Of a DNA stretch of 64,000 nucleotides, positions 1-11,501 are shown piece after piece. A program made the translations under genes and the position numbers. Source of the DNA: Lophius americanus (taxonomy: Eukaryota; Chordata; Actinopteri; Lophiiformes; Lophiidae). Within the stretch, counting starts at the first letter, position 1. Each line of letters starts with the position of its first letter. The notes below the pieces were generated by a model. That model was not told the DNA's origin and did not search any database. It saw only the letters and a list, made by a program, of their open reading frames with translations. Location of the stretch: positions 11,138,001 through 11,202,000 of the forward strand of contig JBBDHG010000019.1 of the NCBI GenBank assembly GCA_037951165.1, in the 5' to 3' direction.

Positions 1-195
1 TATTCACTGAGGCCCACAATAGCTGAACTTCATAACATTAATTTTCCATGAGGCTAGGGTCTCTTTTGCTGTCATAGTACGTGGTAGATGATCGTTATCT
101 AAAGTGGACAAGCTTCCTCTCAATTCTCTACTGTTGAGAAAAAACCTTGTGCAAATGATCCATATCTATCTTTACTTAATAGACAACATCCTTAC
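1..195 (-). other. fmn2: Start of fmn2 intron 4
   Basis: Follows the exon 4 donor. No coding similarity or repeat is recognisable in the 195 bases visible. Confidence 0.8.
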
Positions 196-1112
196 TTTTT
201 ATCGTGCAACTGTATGCGTGTCCAGTAGAGTGGTCTCATTGGCTTGGGGGGCTCTATCACAGCTTTGGCAGGGGCAGCTTCCTGGACCATCATGGAGGGC
301 ACAGGGCCAGGCGGTGGTGGAGGCCCAAAGCCTGGGGGTGGAGGAGGAGGAGGGGGGCCGGTTCCAGGTAAGGGGGGAGGTGGAGGACCCATGCCTGGTG
401 GTGGAGGAGGAGGTGGGGGTGGTGGTCCAAATCCAGGTGGGGGAGGAGGTGGTGGAGGTCCAATACCTGCTGTTGGAGGAAGAGGAGGTGGGGGTGGGGG
501 GGGTGGACAATATCCAAGTCCGGGTAAGGGCGGGGGAGGTGGTGGGGGAGGAGGAATGACACCCCCTGGTAAAACAGGTGGTGGTGGTGGAGGATGTGGC
601 ATACCTCCAAAGAATGGTGGGGGAGGTAGTGTTGGAGGGGGAACGACACAACCTGGTAAAGGTGGGGGTGGTGGAGGAGGTGGCATACCTCCAGATATTG
701 GTAGGGGTGGGGGAGCTGGATGGGTGCTGCTCTGTTGCATTTGCTGACACGTGCACACAAAGCTCTCTGTAAATTTGAGGATGGATGAGGAAAGAGAGGA
801 CGACGGCGTGTCTGATCCTCCTTCCAAACGCACGTCAAACTTGAACCCCTCCTCCACAGGCGACGTCTGGACAGATACCTCTTGGCTCGTCTTCTCCAAT
901 GTTTCTCCTCTCCTCTGTGTGGCCTTATCTTGAGATGCATCCACAGCTCCCACCTTATCCTTTCCATCCTTCTCTGTGATGCAGGAGGCCTTCCGTTCCT
1001 GCAATAAAACAATCTCCTTCTGCAGGTCATCGACGGTCCCCTCCAACTGAGGGAGGAGTGAGCTTTCATCCTCTGACGATGACTGACTTGACTTCAAAGT
1101 GATGGATTCTGT
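196..1112 (-). CDS. fmn2: fmn2 exon 4: coiled segment, FH1 region and start of FH2
   Basis: Formin-2 nucleates and elongates unbranched actin filaments. FH1 recruits profilin-actin and FH2 caps the growing end; in vertebrates the protein works with Spire in oocytes and neurons. The exon follows a CAG acceptor (exon starts at 1112) and ends at an AA/GTAAGG donor (last base 196, phase 2). Its 305 codons give, in order: a short amphipathic segment ([20 protein letters not shown]), a conserved [10 protein letters not shown] motif (human SIQTSPTEEG), about 160 residues of poly-Pro blocks separated by LPG, GFG or GMG, then [16 protein letters not shown], which matches the FH2 entry with its lasso Trp. 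FH1 is much shorter than the long LPGAGI repeat array of human FMN2. The rest of FH2 lies left of the window. The poly-Gly and other frames open here are shadows of the repeated FH1 codons. Family assignment is secure; the a/b paralog is unresolved. Confidence 0.95.
312..715 (+). repeat. G-rich repeat on the plus strand encoding the FH1 poly-Pro array
   Basis: Irregular (GGN)n sequence, for example GGTGGTGGTGGAGG, on the strand opposite the fmn2 coding strand. It is the complement of the CCN codons of FH1. Dense G runs make G-quadruplexes possible on the template strand. The repetition also predicts length polymorphism and opens spurious poly-Gly frames. Confidence 0.85.
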
Positions 1113-2675
1113 CTGACAGCAAATAAAATGTCATTTTAAATTAATATGATTACATTGGTTTATTGGATGTCATACATGGAAACGCAACAACCAACATTGT
1201 TGTGCTTTGCACTGTTCTTACTGAAACATCGTTTGTTTTTAATGAAACTTTATTTTTATGTAGATTGTTCACGCCATCTTGTAATGTTGAGATTGAAAAT
1301 CCCAATTTCTGTTTCATTTTGAAAACATTTTCATGCAGAAACCATCTTTTATAAAAAAAGATTTTAAAAAACACCCCACAACTGAAGGATCTTAGGACAG
1401 AGCTATGAGCCAAAGGGAGCTAAAAAAAGTCCATTATGTCTAGAACTCATCAGACCTCTGGCTCCAGACTGGTTAGAGCAGGGATGAGAGGAAAGCGAGA
1501 GATTTGGCCCCAGAGACAGTGAGTCTCGTTGGGCCTCACATGGGGAGGGCCTATGTCTGCTAGCGCCCATTTCTCAGTTGTGGTTACATTGTTGATTCTT
1601 CAGGAGAATGTTTAGTCAGTATGGCCTTCCTAATTTATTAACTCCTCCAGGAATCAGGGAGTCTCACTGACACAGTGTAACAAATCAAGACAAGCCTGAC
1701 ATCTGGTGGACAAAGAAAAACATACAAGTAAGACATTTAGCTGATGTTGTTTATATAACATAAATGATGTGCCATAATATATTCCACAAGTTATTATGTT
1801 ATGCCACATTGTCTCAGATAAAAAAAACAACAAAAAACAAATATATGAAAATAATAAGAATTTCTAGTACAGACAAAAAATTTAGTATAGTCAAAAAAGT
1901 GTTTCACACTATGCATTTATAAATGTCCCCTTTTCCCTTCATCACTTCAACAACAAATTCTAAAACACAATTTTTATTTGTTTTTCTTTTTCCTTTTTTT
2001 TTTTTTTTTACTATTCTCTATATTCAGCATACATTTTATGAACAAACTACTCATTTAAGAAGAAGAGAGGAATATCTAGTAATTCACCAGTCAAATGAAT
2101 AGAGACAAGTCAGCTAGTCAGCTACTTACTCAAAGTAGTTGAGTAAGTAGCTGACTAGGTATGTTCTTCACAGGGACGGACTCATCCTTCTGTCCAGCCC
2201 AACAGGATTGAATGATTCATGGTGTAAAGACATTTCCTCATTCAAGCAGGAATTCCTGTCATAGCAATGTTGCCCAATTTATGGTCTTACGACGGGAGGA
2301 ATATCTTCCTACAATGTGAAAATAATCATTTAAAAATGTTGAAATTATCATTTAAAAACATGAAAATAATCATGTAAAAACCTGACAATTATCATGTATT
2401 AATGTAAGAATGATACGTTATAACATGATAATATTTTTTTTTTTCTGATGTGACAGAATGTGCTTCGATAAAGAAAAATTAAGTTGTCGGAAAATGCCCT
2501 CAAAGTGTAACTGCATAAGGTTTAATATGCTCGTACACCTTTTTTTTTTAATATAACAGATTTGAATATAATCTGATTTGCTGCAGGCACAAGAAGTTCC
2601 AAAGACTTAAATCCAAATAAGCGGTGTTGACAGAGCAAACATCATATCCCTAGATGTGAAGAGAATGTGACCAAC
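1113..2675 (-). other. fmn2: fmn2 intron 3
   Basis: A 1.56-kb AT-rich intron. It holds a poly-T run near 1987-2009 and one perfect hairpin (2114-2158). No coding similarity was seen. Confidence 0.7.
2114..2158. repeat. Perfect hairpin, 20-bp arms, 5-nt loop
   Basis: Arms 2114-2133 and 2139-2158 are exact reverse complements (CTAGTCAGCTACTTACTCAA and its complement); the loop is AGTAG. It is one of eight such structures in the window. Confidence 0.9.
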
Positions 2676-2813
2676 CTGAGCATGTGGAGTTACTGGTGCT
2701 TTGGCTGATGACTGATGCAGGGGGAATCTCAAACCTTTTTCTGCGCCTGATCTTTGCCACAGGAGAGATGTAACTGGTAGACCAATTGATGCCCATGTGT
2801 AAGGCTGCTGCTC
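2676..2813 (-). CDS. fmn2: fmn2 exon 3
   Basis: This is a 46-codon exon, phase 0 at both ends. It begins after CTCTCTGAAG and ends at a CAG/GTTGGT donor, which is weaker than the other donors in the gene. It starts EQQPYTWASIGLPVTS, aligning with human FMN2 DQLYTWAAVSQPTHS, and ends TPHAQ. The conserved YTWA block is the main evidence; the remainder is divergent and probably a disordered linker before the coiled segment of exon 4. A hAT-like transposon fossil begins about 35 bp upstream of its acceptor. A further small exon between this one and exon 4 cannot be excluded, although the phases join directly. Confidence 0.85.
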
Positions 2814-2847
2814 CTTCAGAGAGTAATAAAAAAACACAAGTAAGTGA

Positions 2848-4110
2848 ATGCTCAGTCAGTGGGATTCGCTGATTGAGCTTACAACTGCCCAGCATCTTCA
2901 ACATGTACTGGATGTGGCGTACAAAACAAAGGAGGATGCACTCAGAATAGAGGTTGTGAGTCAGGTGGCTGCTCTTTCTGTAATCGTCAAGCAGGAAAAA
3001 ACTGAGCCTATAAAAGCTTATTTTAAACCTTTTGATTATTCTTTGTCTCAAAGAACGCATGGATTTATGCATGGTTCTTTCTCTCCTAACGTGACAAAAG
3101 GGGGGCTCAAAAGTTCTCTTTTGTGAGTTTAGCTGAATTTCTGTTTTCAAAATTTACTGTTGGGCCATTATCTTTTGTCCGAAAAAAATTATCGTTTTCC
3201 ATCATTAGGCATGAGCTCTGTATCGACTTTAGTCAACTTTATCACATGATGAACGAGCCAAAAAATGTAGCGAGGACTTATAAGGGTGTTACACTCCAGC
3301 AATGCGATGGAGTTGAAGTCGGCATTAAAAAAGCAAGGCTGAGAGGTGAGGACGTCTACACTGAGTTCAAACGGTACATGCATGACGACAACATCAAGCG
3401 ATTACTGCTGATGGCACATCTGCTTTGCAAGGCAAATTGCAATTTAAAACCAGAGGACTGAGTTTCCTGACTGCCACAGACATTACTGCGTGACTCACCA
3501 ACAGACACTTGCTAGCCAAGCTGTGTATCTTTCCCATGTGATGATGCTTTTCGTAGGATTATTAATCTTTTCTAGACGTTGTTGATGCTGCGTGTGGAGA
3601 CTTGCCCCTGCAGTTGGTTGAGTCGGGGAAAAGTGCTGCAATGATTTATTTCATTCTATTGTTATTATTGATGTACATGATTAGTGCTGTCAATTGATTG
3701 AAGCTGGAGTGAGTAGTTACATTTGCTTAACCTTTAAATGGCCTCAGCAAGGAGGTTCAGCAAGTTGCACACATTTTTCAATGAGACAATGTGACTCAAA
3801 ATGTGCTCAATCAAACAGTCGAGCAGGACATTAAAGGACTAAATTGGGTGCTGGATTTTTACCACCGCTGTCAGGAAATGCCAGCCAGGGAGAGGGACTG
3901 CAACTTTTGGGGATTTGTGTATAAAAACATTAATAAAACATGTATTCTCCTCTCCTCGTTAGCACTGAAAGCGGGAACCTGCTTTGGCTCTACTCATGTC
4001 TGTGAGATGGCATTTTCACAGATGTATATAATAAAACAAAGCAGAGGACCAGCCTGACTGAAAGCCATCTCACTTTATGAGACTAGGTGTCTCTAGCTAT
4101 GAGCCCAACT
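2848..4110 (+). pseudogene. hAT-superfamily transposase fossil in fmn2 intron 2
   Basis: Near 3985-4055 the plus strand encodes CFGSTHVCEMAFSQMYIIK, the C-terminal hAT dimerisation-region signature (CE-x-x-FS-x-M) found in transposases and domesticated ZBED-type proteins. Read on in the next frame, KTKQRTSLTESHL continues the family pattern, then stops intervene. Two open stretches upstream (2848-3126 and 3123-3461) are probably earlier parts of the same element but are not individually recognisable. Stops and frameshifts make it non-functional. No terminal inverted repeats or 8-bp target duplication were identified, so the limits are approximate. Confidence applies mainly to the 3' third. 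Confidence 0.6.
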
Positions 4111-4734
4111 ACAGAGCAATAACTGATAATCTGCTCTCATCAAACTGAAGTGATTTTTACTTTGCATTTCCATATTACCATGCTCTCACTTTGCCTTAAC
4201 TCAATCAGTGGTTATGTACTGCATTCATTCAAATGTTAATATCTGCCTTCTATTTCAGTTGATACTGCTCTAGGAAAAAATTTAAATGTTATTTGACAGA
4301 ATAGATATATAAATAAATCTGAAGTAGCAGTATTATTTAGCATCTAAAGCTTTGTGGACCTTGTTTTCTTGTATACCTGGACAGAAGGTTTCGGTTTATT
4401 TTGGCAAACGAAAAGAAGTTGAAGTATGGTAGTGACAACAGATCTAGAGGTAAACCCTCTGGCTAATGCTCCAATACAGCTACAGGAACTTCCTGTCCAG
4501 TAGTAGACGTAGTGATTTCATGACATTTGACTTGATGATTTTGCTGTCTATAACATGGGACTTAATATCTTTGATGGTGAAAATGATGAATATCTGTGAA
4601 AGTAAGAAAGATATAAAAATGTGAATGGATTCCACAATCTCCTTAATGAGCTCAACCTTTAGATGTTTGAATAAAGTCTCAAAGATGAACTATGCACAAG
4701 TAGAATGAGATGGAAGAATATCAAAACTAAACTT
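4111..4734. other. fmn2 intron 2, unassigned stretch
   Basis: AT-rich intron sequence. The first part could still belong to the hAT fossil's non-coding 3' end. Nothing else is recognisable. Confidence 0.5.
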
Positions 4735-5035
4735 ACGCTGCCGCCCCAGCAGCAATGATGTGTACCCGAAATGTCCCCAATCCCCTGCGTTGTACAAGCA
4801 ATCCCCTGACTGAAACTATTTTTTTTTGTAAAAACAAAGACAAGCTCCCCCTAGTTAGTAAAATAGGATAAGTACACGATACATGTTTTCGATTTGTTTC
4901 ATTTGCACATATTCAAATTGGGACTAAAAAACACCAATATTTACGAAGTTATGTCTGCAAAACAGTGTTTTTCATAAAAAAAAAAAGGGCCACTTAATGA
5001 GTAAATATGAATTAAATAGGAGTTAAATAGATAGA
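4735..5035 (-). repeat. Dispersed '147-bp-unit' repeat, copy A
   Basis: Read on the minus strand this has the family core ATGAAAAACACTGTTTTGCA followed by GACATAACTTC, a CTAGGGGGAGC block, and the end segment GGGATTGCTTGTACAACGCA. Four other copies lie near 12.9, 20.1, 30.3 and 46.5 kb. The type is unknown. Confidence 0.65.
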
Positions 5036-5102
5036 CCTCCTGAAGACAATTCATATGCAACAACATGCCGAATAAAAATGTATTCAAAATCCTAGGCTAG
5101 CA

Positions 5103-5153
5103 TAAACCATTCCATGTCCACCTTCACAGGGAAGGTGGACATGGAATGGTTTA
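5103..5153. repeat. Perfect hairpin, 23-bp arms, 5-nt loop
   Basis: Arms 5103-5125 and 5131-5153 are exact reverse complements; the loop is ACAGG. This is the longest of the eight perfect hairpins in the window. Confidence 0.92.
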
Positions 5154-5194
5154 CGTCTTATCCAATGAATCATCTTCTGAATTGAGACTTCTTA

Positions 5195-5245
5195 AACAAC
5201 ATAATAATAATAATAATAATACATTTCATTTATAAAGTACGAGTT
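5195..5245 (-). mobile_element. Possible L2-type LINE 3' end fragment with (ATA)n tail
   Basis: An (ATA)n run followed by CATTTCATTTATAAAGTACG. Read on the minus strand this resembles the fish L2 3' terminus (…TTTATAAATGAAATG(TAT)n). It is a short fragment and is assigned on the tail pattern only. Confidence 0.35.
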
Positions 5246-6385
5246 GTGAGGCATTGGTAGGAGAGGGAGTAAACAAAACGTACCTCAGGAGGAATCTAAT
5301 TAATTTAAGTTGCTTCCAACCCATGCATCTTAATGCATAGCAGCGCAGTCGAGCGGCGGGAGCAGCTGTTCGTTAGTATTCTTCACCAATGCGTTGGCTG
5401 TTTCTTTGATGTCTACTCCATACCGTTAACCGCGTGGGTGACGTCAGGGGCCATGTAGTGGGGAAGGATGGAGGACCCAAAAAGAAGTGGGGAATGAAGG
5501 GAATAAAGGCAGAGGGAAGCGACACTACAACTAGTCACCCTGAAAAAGGTTGAAGACGATGTAAAGCAGACAAATGTCCAAATTGGCTGGCCCTCAAGGC
5601 TAAAGGGAGGTTCCTGCTACAGGTGTAATGAAAACAAAATCACGTAACGTGCACTAGTAATAAAAAAAAGAAAGACGGGAGAAAAGAGAAAAAAAAAAGT
5701 TTATGTCTGCATTGAGCTCTACATCCTTGATCGGCAGCGGTATAGACGTTATCTTGTAGGTCCTTGGTGACGTCATGACGCAAAGTGGTTAGCAAAGATT
5801 CCCTCATAAAAGATTTCTCTTAAGTGTCTCTGATGCGATTCCATCAAGGCTCGAGTTGTTGATGTCACCTCCAAGAACACCCAATACCGCCAGATATACA
5901 GTGGAATTTCAGAATGTGATAATAATTATAACAATTTAAGATATTTAATTCAGGGGTACGGCAAGGTGTTATATAGCATCTATATTTTTTTTGGAAGAAT
6001 TTAGAGACTGATATTTTTTACTTATATAGCATATATTATGTTGTTTCCTGTCAGTTTTACGCTGTCCAGTAAGTGAAGGCCTATGGGTGTAGTAAAATCT
6101 CTTTTTTTAAAGTATGAACAATAAATGGTCAGAATATAGGCCTATGAATAACTTTATAACTGAGGTCTGGGCTATAAATGTTTAAAGGCTCACAAATGAA
6201 TTTAAATTGAACACAATTGCACACAATCGTCAAGGAATCAACATGGTGCCTTGTTGTGATCCAGTCTCAACATCTGAAAGATAAACCCAACAAACCTTGG
6301 GTGTATCTTCATAAACATGCAGAGCACATCTGAAGCATGGTATAATTTCAATATTTTTAATAAACCGTATCATAAGCTCTCAATA
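5246..6385. other. fmn2 intron 2, unassigned stretch
   Basis: Mixed sequence, moderately GC-rich at 5330-5480 and AT-rich from 5900. No ORF, RNA gene or recognisable repeat. Confidence 0.5.
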
Positions 6386-6389
6386 TAGA

Positions 6390-6850
6390 ATCAACCAACT
6401 GCATGTCCTCTCACCACATCCAGAATCTTCTTTGGTGATCCCCTTTTTCTCCTGTCTTGAGACCCACCTTCAGCATACTTTTACCAATATATCCACCATC
6501 TCTCCTTTTCACAAGTCCAAATCACCCCAGTCTGACTTCTCTTAATTTGTCTCGAAAACGTCTAACCTGGGCTGTCTCTATCATGTGCTCGTTTTCTAAT
6601 CCTGTCCATCCATCGCCGTTGTCTCTAAGCCAGACAGCAGAGCTGCTCTAACTACCCATTTGCAAACATTTCCCTTCACTCTGGATGCTGCTCTTCTGTC
6701 ACAGCTGACTATTTTCCAGCCACTCCACCTTGCTTGCACTCGCATCTTCACCTCTTTTCCACACTCCCCGTTGCTCTGAACAGTTGACCCTAAGTACTTG
6801 AACTCCTGCACTTTCTTCACCGCTAAAATTCCCCTGATTTCAATCCAATT
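6390..6850 (-). mobile_element. RTE-type LINE, 3' end of reverse transcriptase ORF
   Basis: The minus strand encodes VKKVQEFKYLGSTVQSNGEC followed by GKEVKMRVQARWSGW, then SRVKGNVCKWVVRAALLSGLE. This is the C-terminal reverse-transcriptase domain of a LINE abundant in fish genomes. The plus strand shows the corresponding 3' segment (CTTTTACCAATATATCCACC and onward). The copy is 5'-truncated and frameshifted, the usual state of LINE insertions. A second copy of the same family is at 16830-18115. Confidence 0.75.
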
Positions 6851-8680
6851 TAGCATCTATTGGATGTGCTGGACCGCTGAGTCTGATTGATGGAGGCCCT
6901 ACCTTGCAACATGTAGGAGTGAAGGGAACTGCTGCAAATGTCTCGCTGCAGATATAGGTGGTTGGGGCAGATTTTTATAATGCCACGGCTGATTGGTGAG
7001 CACAGCTGCCATTGCTGAGATATAACCTCTGATAACAACTTCAAACAGACCCCTAAACAAGGAATAGCTAAATGCAATATCAATAATAGCACAATAAAGG
7101 ATCATGGCTGCACAACATCAAACATAGATATACCTGCATATATGAGTCATCTGATGATGTGAAAATTAATATAGGAGGCCATGGATGGTGGGTAAATGTT
7201 TTGCTCAGTTATGAAGCAGTTTTGGTGAAATAAGGTAAAGTATGCTTCAGGGGGATATGAGAAAGGAAGAGATGAACTTGCTGTTTTTTTTACCATGAGA
7301 GGGCGCCAGGCTCCTGTGGAAGTGAGCTCCCTTATAGATTTGTGTAGAAAAAGGTAGGCATGCCTCATATGAAGCGACACCTGCGAGCTGGTTCAAGCAG
7401 TCAACTCGAGCAGCAGCGCATAGTCACATGACTCACCGCCCCCTTCACAATTATCTACCCATCAAACCTTCCAAATTTGGGTGAATTTAAACTGCAACAG
7501 TTTCCAAAGTCTCCCCTTTGCTCTGCTCACGCCGCCACTGTCCTGCATCAGCATTGCTACCTGCTCTTTGAAACAACACCACCCCAGCATCCACCTAGAG
7601 GCTGCTGGGGATTAAGATATTGGCTCATCAATTCCAAAAAATCTGGCTGTAAATATATCAGCGGGGAATGTTGGGATCCTTGCCTAGATTAGTAAACAAT
7701 GGTAAGGTGAGTTGTCTGACTGAAATTAACTTATTCAGGGGGAATTTTCCTTGGAAAGTAAGACAAACTGGTGCAGAGAGTTTTTGTCTGTATTTTTTAT
7801 ATTGCTTTTTATTTTCCCATTGCACTGTACAAGCCAGAGTTCCACTCAAGAGTCAATGTCTGTTTAACAGGCTTGAGCCAGAAGAAAGAGTTTCAAAGCT
7901 AACCCAATGAGCAGTTACCCCCTGAGACAAAAGACTAAGTCCTGCAAAAGTGACACTGTCCTCCAGTGGCTCACTCATTTAGTAACAAAGACAGCACTGG
8001 AGAGTGACTATCATGCTGGTGCCCACACACAGGTCCCAGCTGCAACTGCTGGGCTGTTAGCATTGTCAGGCAAAGGGCGCTCATGTGGATTGGCTTAAAA
8101 GGAGGCCTGAAGGGGAGTGTTCGGAAAGTTCTCAGTTGGATATATCCAAATGTACCTAGCTTGTTTGTCAGGCTTCACCACTCCAGCTTCAATTTGTGCG
8201 AAGACTTGTGTTCATGATTCAAAGGTCCACTTTTTCGTTCTATGCGTGTTTCTTAAAAGGCAAGATCATGTCAGACTGATGACGCCTATGCAACTCATCA
8301 GTGGTAGTATTTATCAACTCAGCATGTCTAACAAATTCAAAAAAGGGGTGAAAATTTAATTGTAGAGCGGTCCATGCTCATCCTCTCCAAATATTATTTT
8401 AGGACTGAATGATGTGAACTGTGCTGTTGACGGCAATAGAAAAGGTTATTCTTGGTGAAGCTGAATAATATAGGGCTCTGGTCTGGGCCAAGTAACAACG
8501 GGTGTAGGCAGAGTGTGGGGAGAAAAAAAGTCACGAGGTAGGGTGGGTGGTTTGCCGGGGGGCGTTTGCAGGAGAATACTGCCCAATCCTGACATGGTGA
8601 GTTTTTCGCTAGTTAAGAGCAGCCTGAGCCCAAGGCACGTGGAGCTGTTGCATAACATTGTCAGCAGATGGTCTTCAGAA
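6851..8680. other. fmn2 intron 2, unassigned stretch
   Basis: No coding similarity. Short open frames here lack any recognisable domain. Some parts (7380-7700 and 7900-8100) are less AT-rich than the surroundings but were not assignable. Confidence 0.5.
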
Positions 8681-8687
8681 GCACGGA

Positions 8688-8690
<3 letters not shown>

Positions 8691-8718
<28 letters not shown>

Positions 8719-8741
8719 TTGTGAGAAAGAGAGAGAGAGAG
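8691..8741. repeat. Compound (GT)n/(GA)n microsatellite
   Basis: GTGTGTGTGTGTTTGTGTGT followed by GAGAAAGAGAGAGAGAGAG. The plus-strand frame through it reads CVCVCV and is not a gene. Confidence 0.9.
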
Positions 8742-8744
8742 TGT

Positions 8745-9600
8745 CAGGCGGATTTCCATTAATCCAGCCATGTGAGGAAATGTCTGAAAATGTTTGCTAT
8801 CTCGGCCTGTCCATTTGTATAGTGCACATAAAAGAAAGTGAACAGACTGTATGTCCTATTGTGAATGCGGAGTGTATGAGAACAAAAAGATGCGATAAAT
8901 AGTGTCACATCGTATTCTATTTTCATTTTTGGAGAACCAAACAATTTTGAAAAATTATCATTTTTTTGTGAGTAATCCTGCTTATAGTACTGTGTTAACT
9001 AGTTCTCCATATTCATTTTTATGTGCATTTGAGCATGCACCAAATGTACATCCCTTACAGATGTGTATGCATGAACATAAAAATCTATAAGGGAGGTGCC
9101 AAAACAAAGTTCGACATGATAACATGGTATTAATCCTAAAGCTAACCCTGTCAATGTTGACAGGTTATTATATAATGAAATAGTTGCAGGCATAACAAAA
9201 CACTCCAGATTTCACCTGAGACTGATGTGATTGCAAATCATTTTGCACATATTTTAGATTAATTAACCAATGGCCAAATGAAAGATAGTTTGTCTATATG
9301 AATAATATAGTATACAAGGATAACATCATTTTTTGAAATTAAATGTCAGTTGTAAAAACTTTTTTGAGACATTGGAGGAGACATTTCACTGTATAAGTGA
9401 AAATATCTGACGGTAGTGCAAAAAAAAAAAAAAAAACGGGGGAAATCCCAAAGTCATCAGGATTCATCCTTTCAGACACAGTGAATGCATAGAAAATATA
9501 TCATGGCCATCCATCCAATTTGTTTTTAAGTATTTCATTATAATATAAAACTAACAATCTCATGGTAATGCCAAAGGAAAAGTTAAAGGATCCTCCCTCC
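8745..9600. other. fmn2 intron 2, unassigned AT-rich stretch
   Basis: No recognisable features apart from a poly-A run near 9420-9436. Confidence 0.5.
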
Positions 9601-9606
9601 TGGATG

Positions 9607-9699
9607 TCCGTCCATCCATCCATCCATCCATCCATCCATCCATCCATCCATCCATCCATTCATCCATCCATCCATCCATCCATCCATCCATCCATCCAT
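9607..9699. repeat. (CCAT)n tetranucleotide microsatellite
   Basis: About 23 units of CCAT with one TCAT interruption near 9660. One frame through it encodes repeating SIHP; it is not a gene. Confidence 0.95.
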
Positions 9700-11343
9700 A
9701 TTTCAGACATTCAGAATTACTCAGGCGGACGTGATGGGCATGAGATTATATTTACTAGGATGGAGGCTTGAATTCAATCCTTCTCCACTGCTCCTAAGTG
9801 GCGATTCACAGCTGCGACAAACTGAAAGACAAAGCTAGTTGCTACTTGGAGGTCTTTCAGATGCCATAAAAAAATCCAAAGTAGGCTGCCGCTTCACAAT
9901 TTTAATCCAAGAAATAACTGGCATATTTTCAACAAATTGTGGTGCTTGAGCTGTCAGCTGCCTGAAGTAATGAAAAAAGGGGTCAGATGCTGTAGCCCGA
10001 ATAAAGAATGAGCTCCTTGGGTCATGAACAGATGACCATTATGTTTCAACTTTCTTGATGAACTGAGCCTGAGCAGTCCATGGGAACACCTAGGGTTGGT
10101 TGTTGTCAGGTCTGCTAATAAGGAGGTTGCCATGGGTTGGGATGTTGAGGGATGGGGACTAGAGATTTATGTGTACAGAAGAGATACTTGAAATATTTGT
10201 ATGCATCACTTTTGCACCGTTTGCAAATAAAAATGATAAAGCATTATCAAGGCAGGATTAAATCTCAAAACTGGGCCTGGCAAAAATGAAGAAGGTGATC
10301 CTAAATCTACAAAACTGGGATATGGATCTCAAAAGGAGATCTACCCATTATTTAGATCAAGTAATGTTTTTAGGTTTGTCCACCTTAAGGTGGAGATTAT
10401 AATATTATAATGGACGGGATGCTAAAAATCGTGATGATCTTAATCCCACTGGAATCCAAAGCCATGGATTCTAGGTCAATATAATGACATGTAGCATGAT
10501 GGAACATGTTGAATTATCATAATTTAACTATCTTAATTTAAAAACCATACCAAAATAATATCAATTCAAAGCCAAATAATTATTCTTCACTCTAGCTGTA
10601 GTTTTTTCCTGCCTGACACAATATTAAAAGTTCAAATTGAGCACATTTCATGCTACCATTCCCTTTCAATGGTCTCCCTCTAGTACTGTAATTCTGGCCT
10701 GATCAGGGAAAGGAACTGATTTACTCAAACATAACTGCAAATCTAGATTCTCTAATCATTATCTTGTGATATCCACCATCTGCCAATCATTTAAGAAAAA
10801 GGACAAAGCCTACAAATGCAGTTTTATTCTGAGATTGAAATGAAGGTAAACAAACAACATCTGGATAATTATCTGGATTAAAAGTTTTGACCTTGCGTTG
10901 CCCCTGTCTGCCCTTCAGACTATAAAATACCTCTGGATGAATTGCATTAATAATAAATATAGTAACACAGAAACAGAAGTAAAAGCTTTGCCTGATTTAT
11001 TATACTGGCACATACTGGCTGCTGACTGAAATCTCTTTGTGCTTCCTTCTTCCAGCTTTCCTTTTCTCCAGGGAATGAACTGGTAATAAACTGCAATGTG
11101 AGAAATACCAAGCCCTTGTCCTCCAGACCTTGTCAAAATACATACTTTTATACATTTAAGACAACATTGGAGCTATGCTGCTGCAGATACTGTTTGAGGT
11201 TTTGACTGTATTTTTAAATCAATGCTGGTGGACATTTTGAAAATAGGCAACTGCAAATCAGATTCAGCTCTATACCTAGCATCCGAGACAGCCAACCCGC
11301 CATTTTTGGGAATCAAATATGACAGTAAATACAAAGGGCTTAC
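9700..11343. other. fmn2 intron 2, remaining sequence
   Basis: AT-rich intron. It contains a 16-nt perfect palindrome (10379-10394, TCCACCTTAAGGTGGA). No gene or identifiable transposon. Confidence 0.5.
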
Positions 11344-11501
11344 ATTAAAGACGGCTGAGTCTATGCCACGGAACTCTGTAGTGCTGTCACTGAAGGGGCA
11401 CAGCAGACCATGGACCAGCATTTGGTGACACATCTTTTCTGCCTCCTCTTCCGTCGACCCATCACCTGCGTGCTCTGACAGCCACTCCATCAGAGTGCGA
11501 C
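11344..11501 (-). CDS. fmn2: fmn2 exon 2 (conserved GRTL...PFSD block)
   Basis: This 158-nt exon starts after CTTAG and ends at AAT/GTAAGC. It completes a Gly codon split with exon 1 (phase 1) and leaves in phase 0. The product reads GRTLMEWLSEHAG, then EEEAEKMCHQMLVHGLLCPFSD. This is closely collinear with human FMN2 GRTLLEKLF...EEAEKF...MGLLLPFSD, so this N-terminal block is conserved from fish to mammals. Its pattern (hydrophobic-W-L, then E-E-A, then L-x-x-G-L, then F-S-D) resembles the second half of a DEP fold; that resemblance is inference. A 3.05-kb intron with a mariner fossil precedes it and an 8.5-kb intron follows. Confidence 0.93.

Noticed and set aside
244..747. Plus-strand glycine-rich ORF of 167 codons
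   Set aside because: It is the antisense of the fmn2 FH1 proline codons; GGN repeats open all frames here.
2114..2158. pre-miRNA candidates among the perfect hairpins
   Set aside because: Stems of 14-23 bp with loops of 1-8 nt are too short for Drosha/Dicer substrates, and perfect pairing with no bulges is atypical.
8513..8902. 129-codon plus-strand ORF with CVCVCV
   Set aside because: It is created by a (GT)n/(GA)n microsatellite and shows no domain.
9562..9771. Possible CRISPR-like or protein repeat (SIHP)n
   Set aside because: It is a plain CCAT tetranucleotide microsatellite with no spacers.
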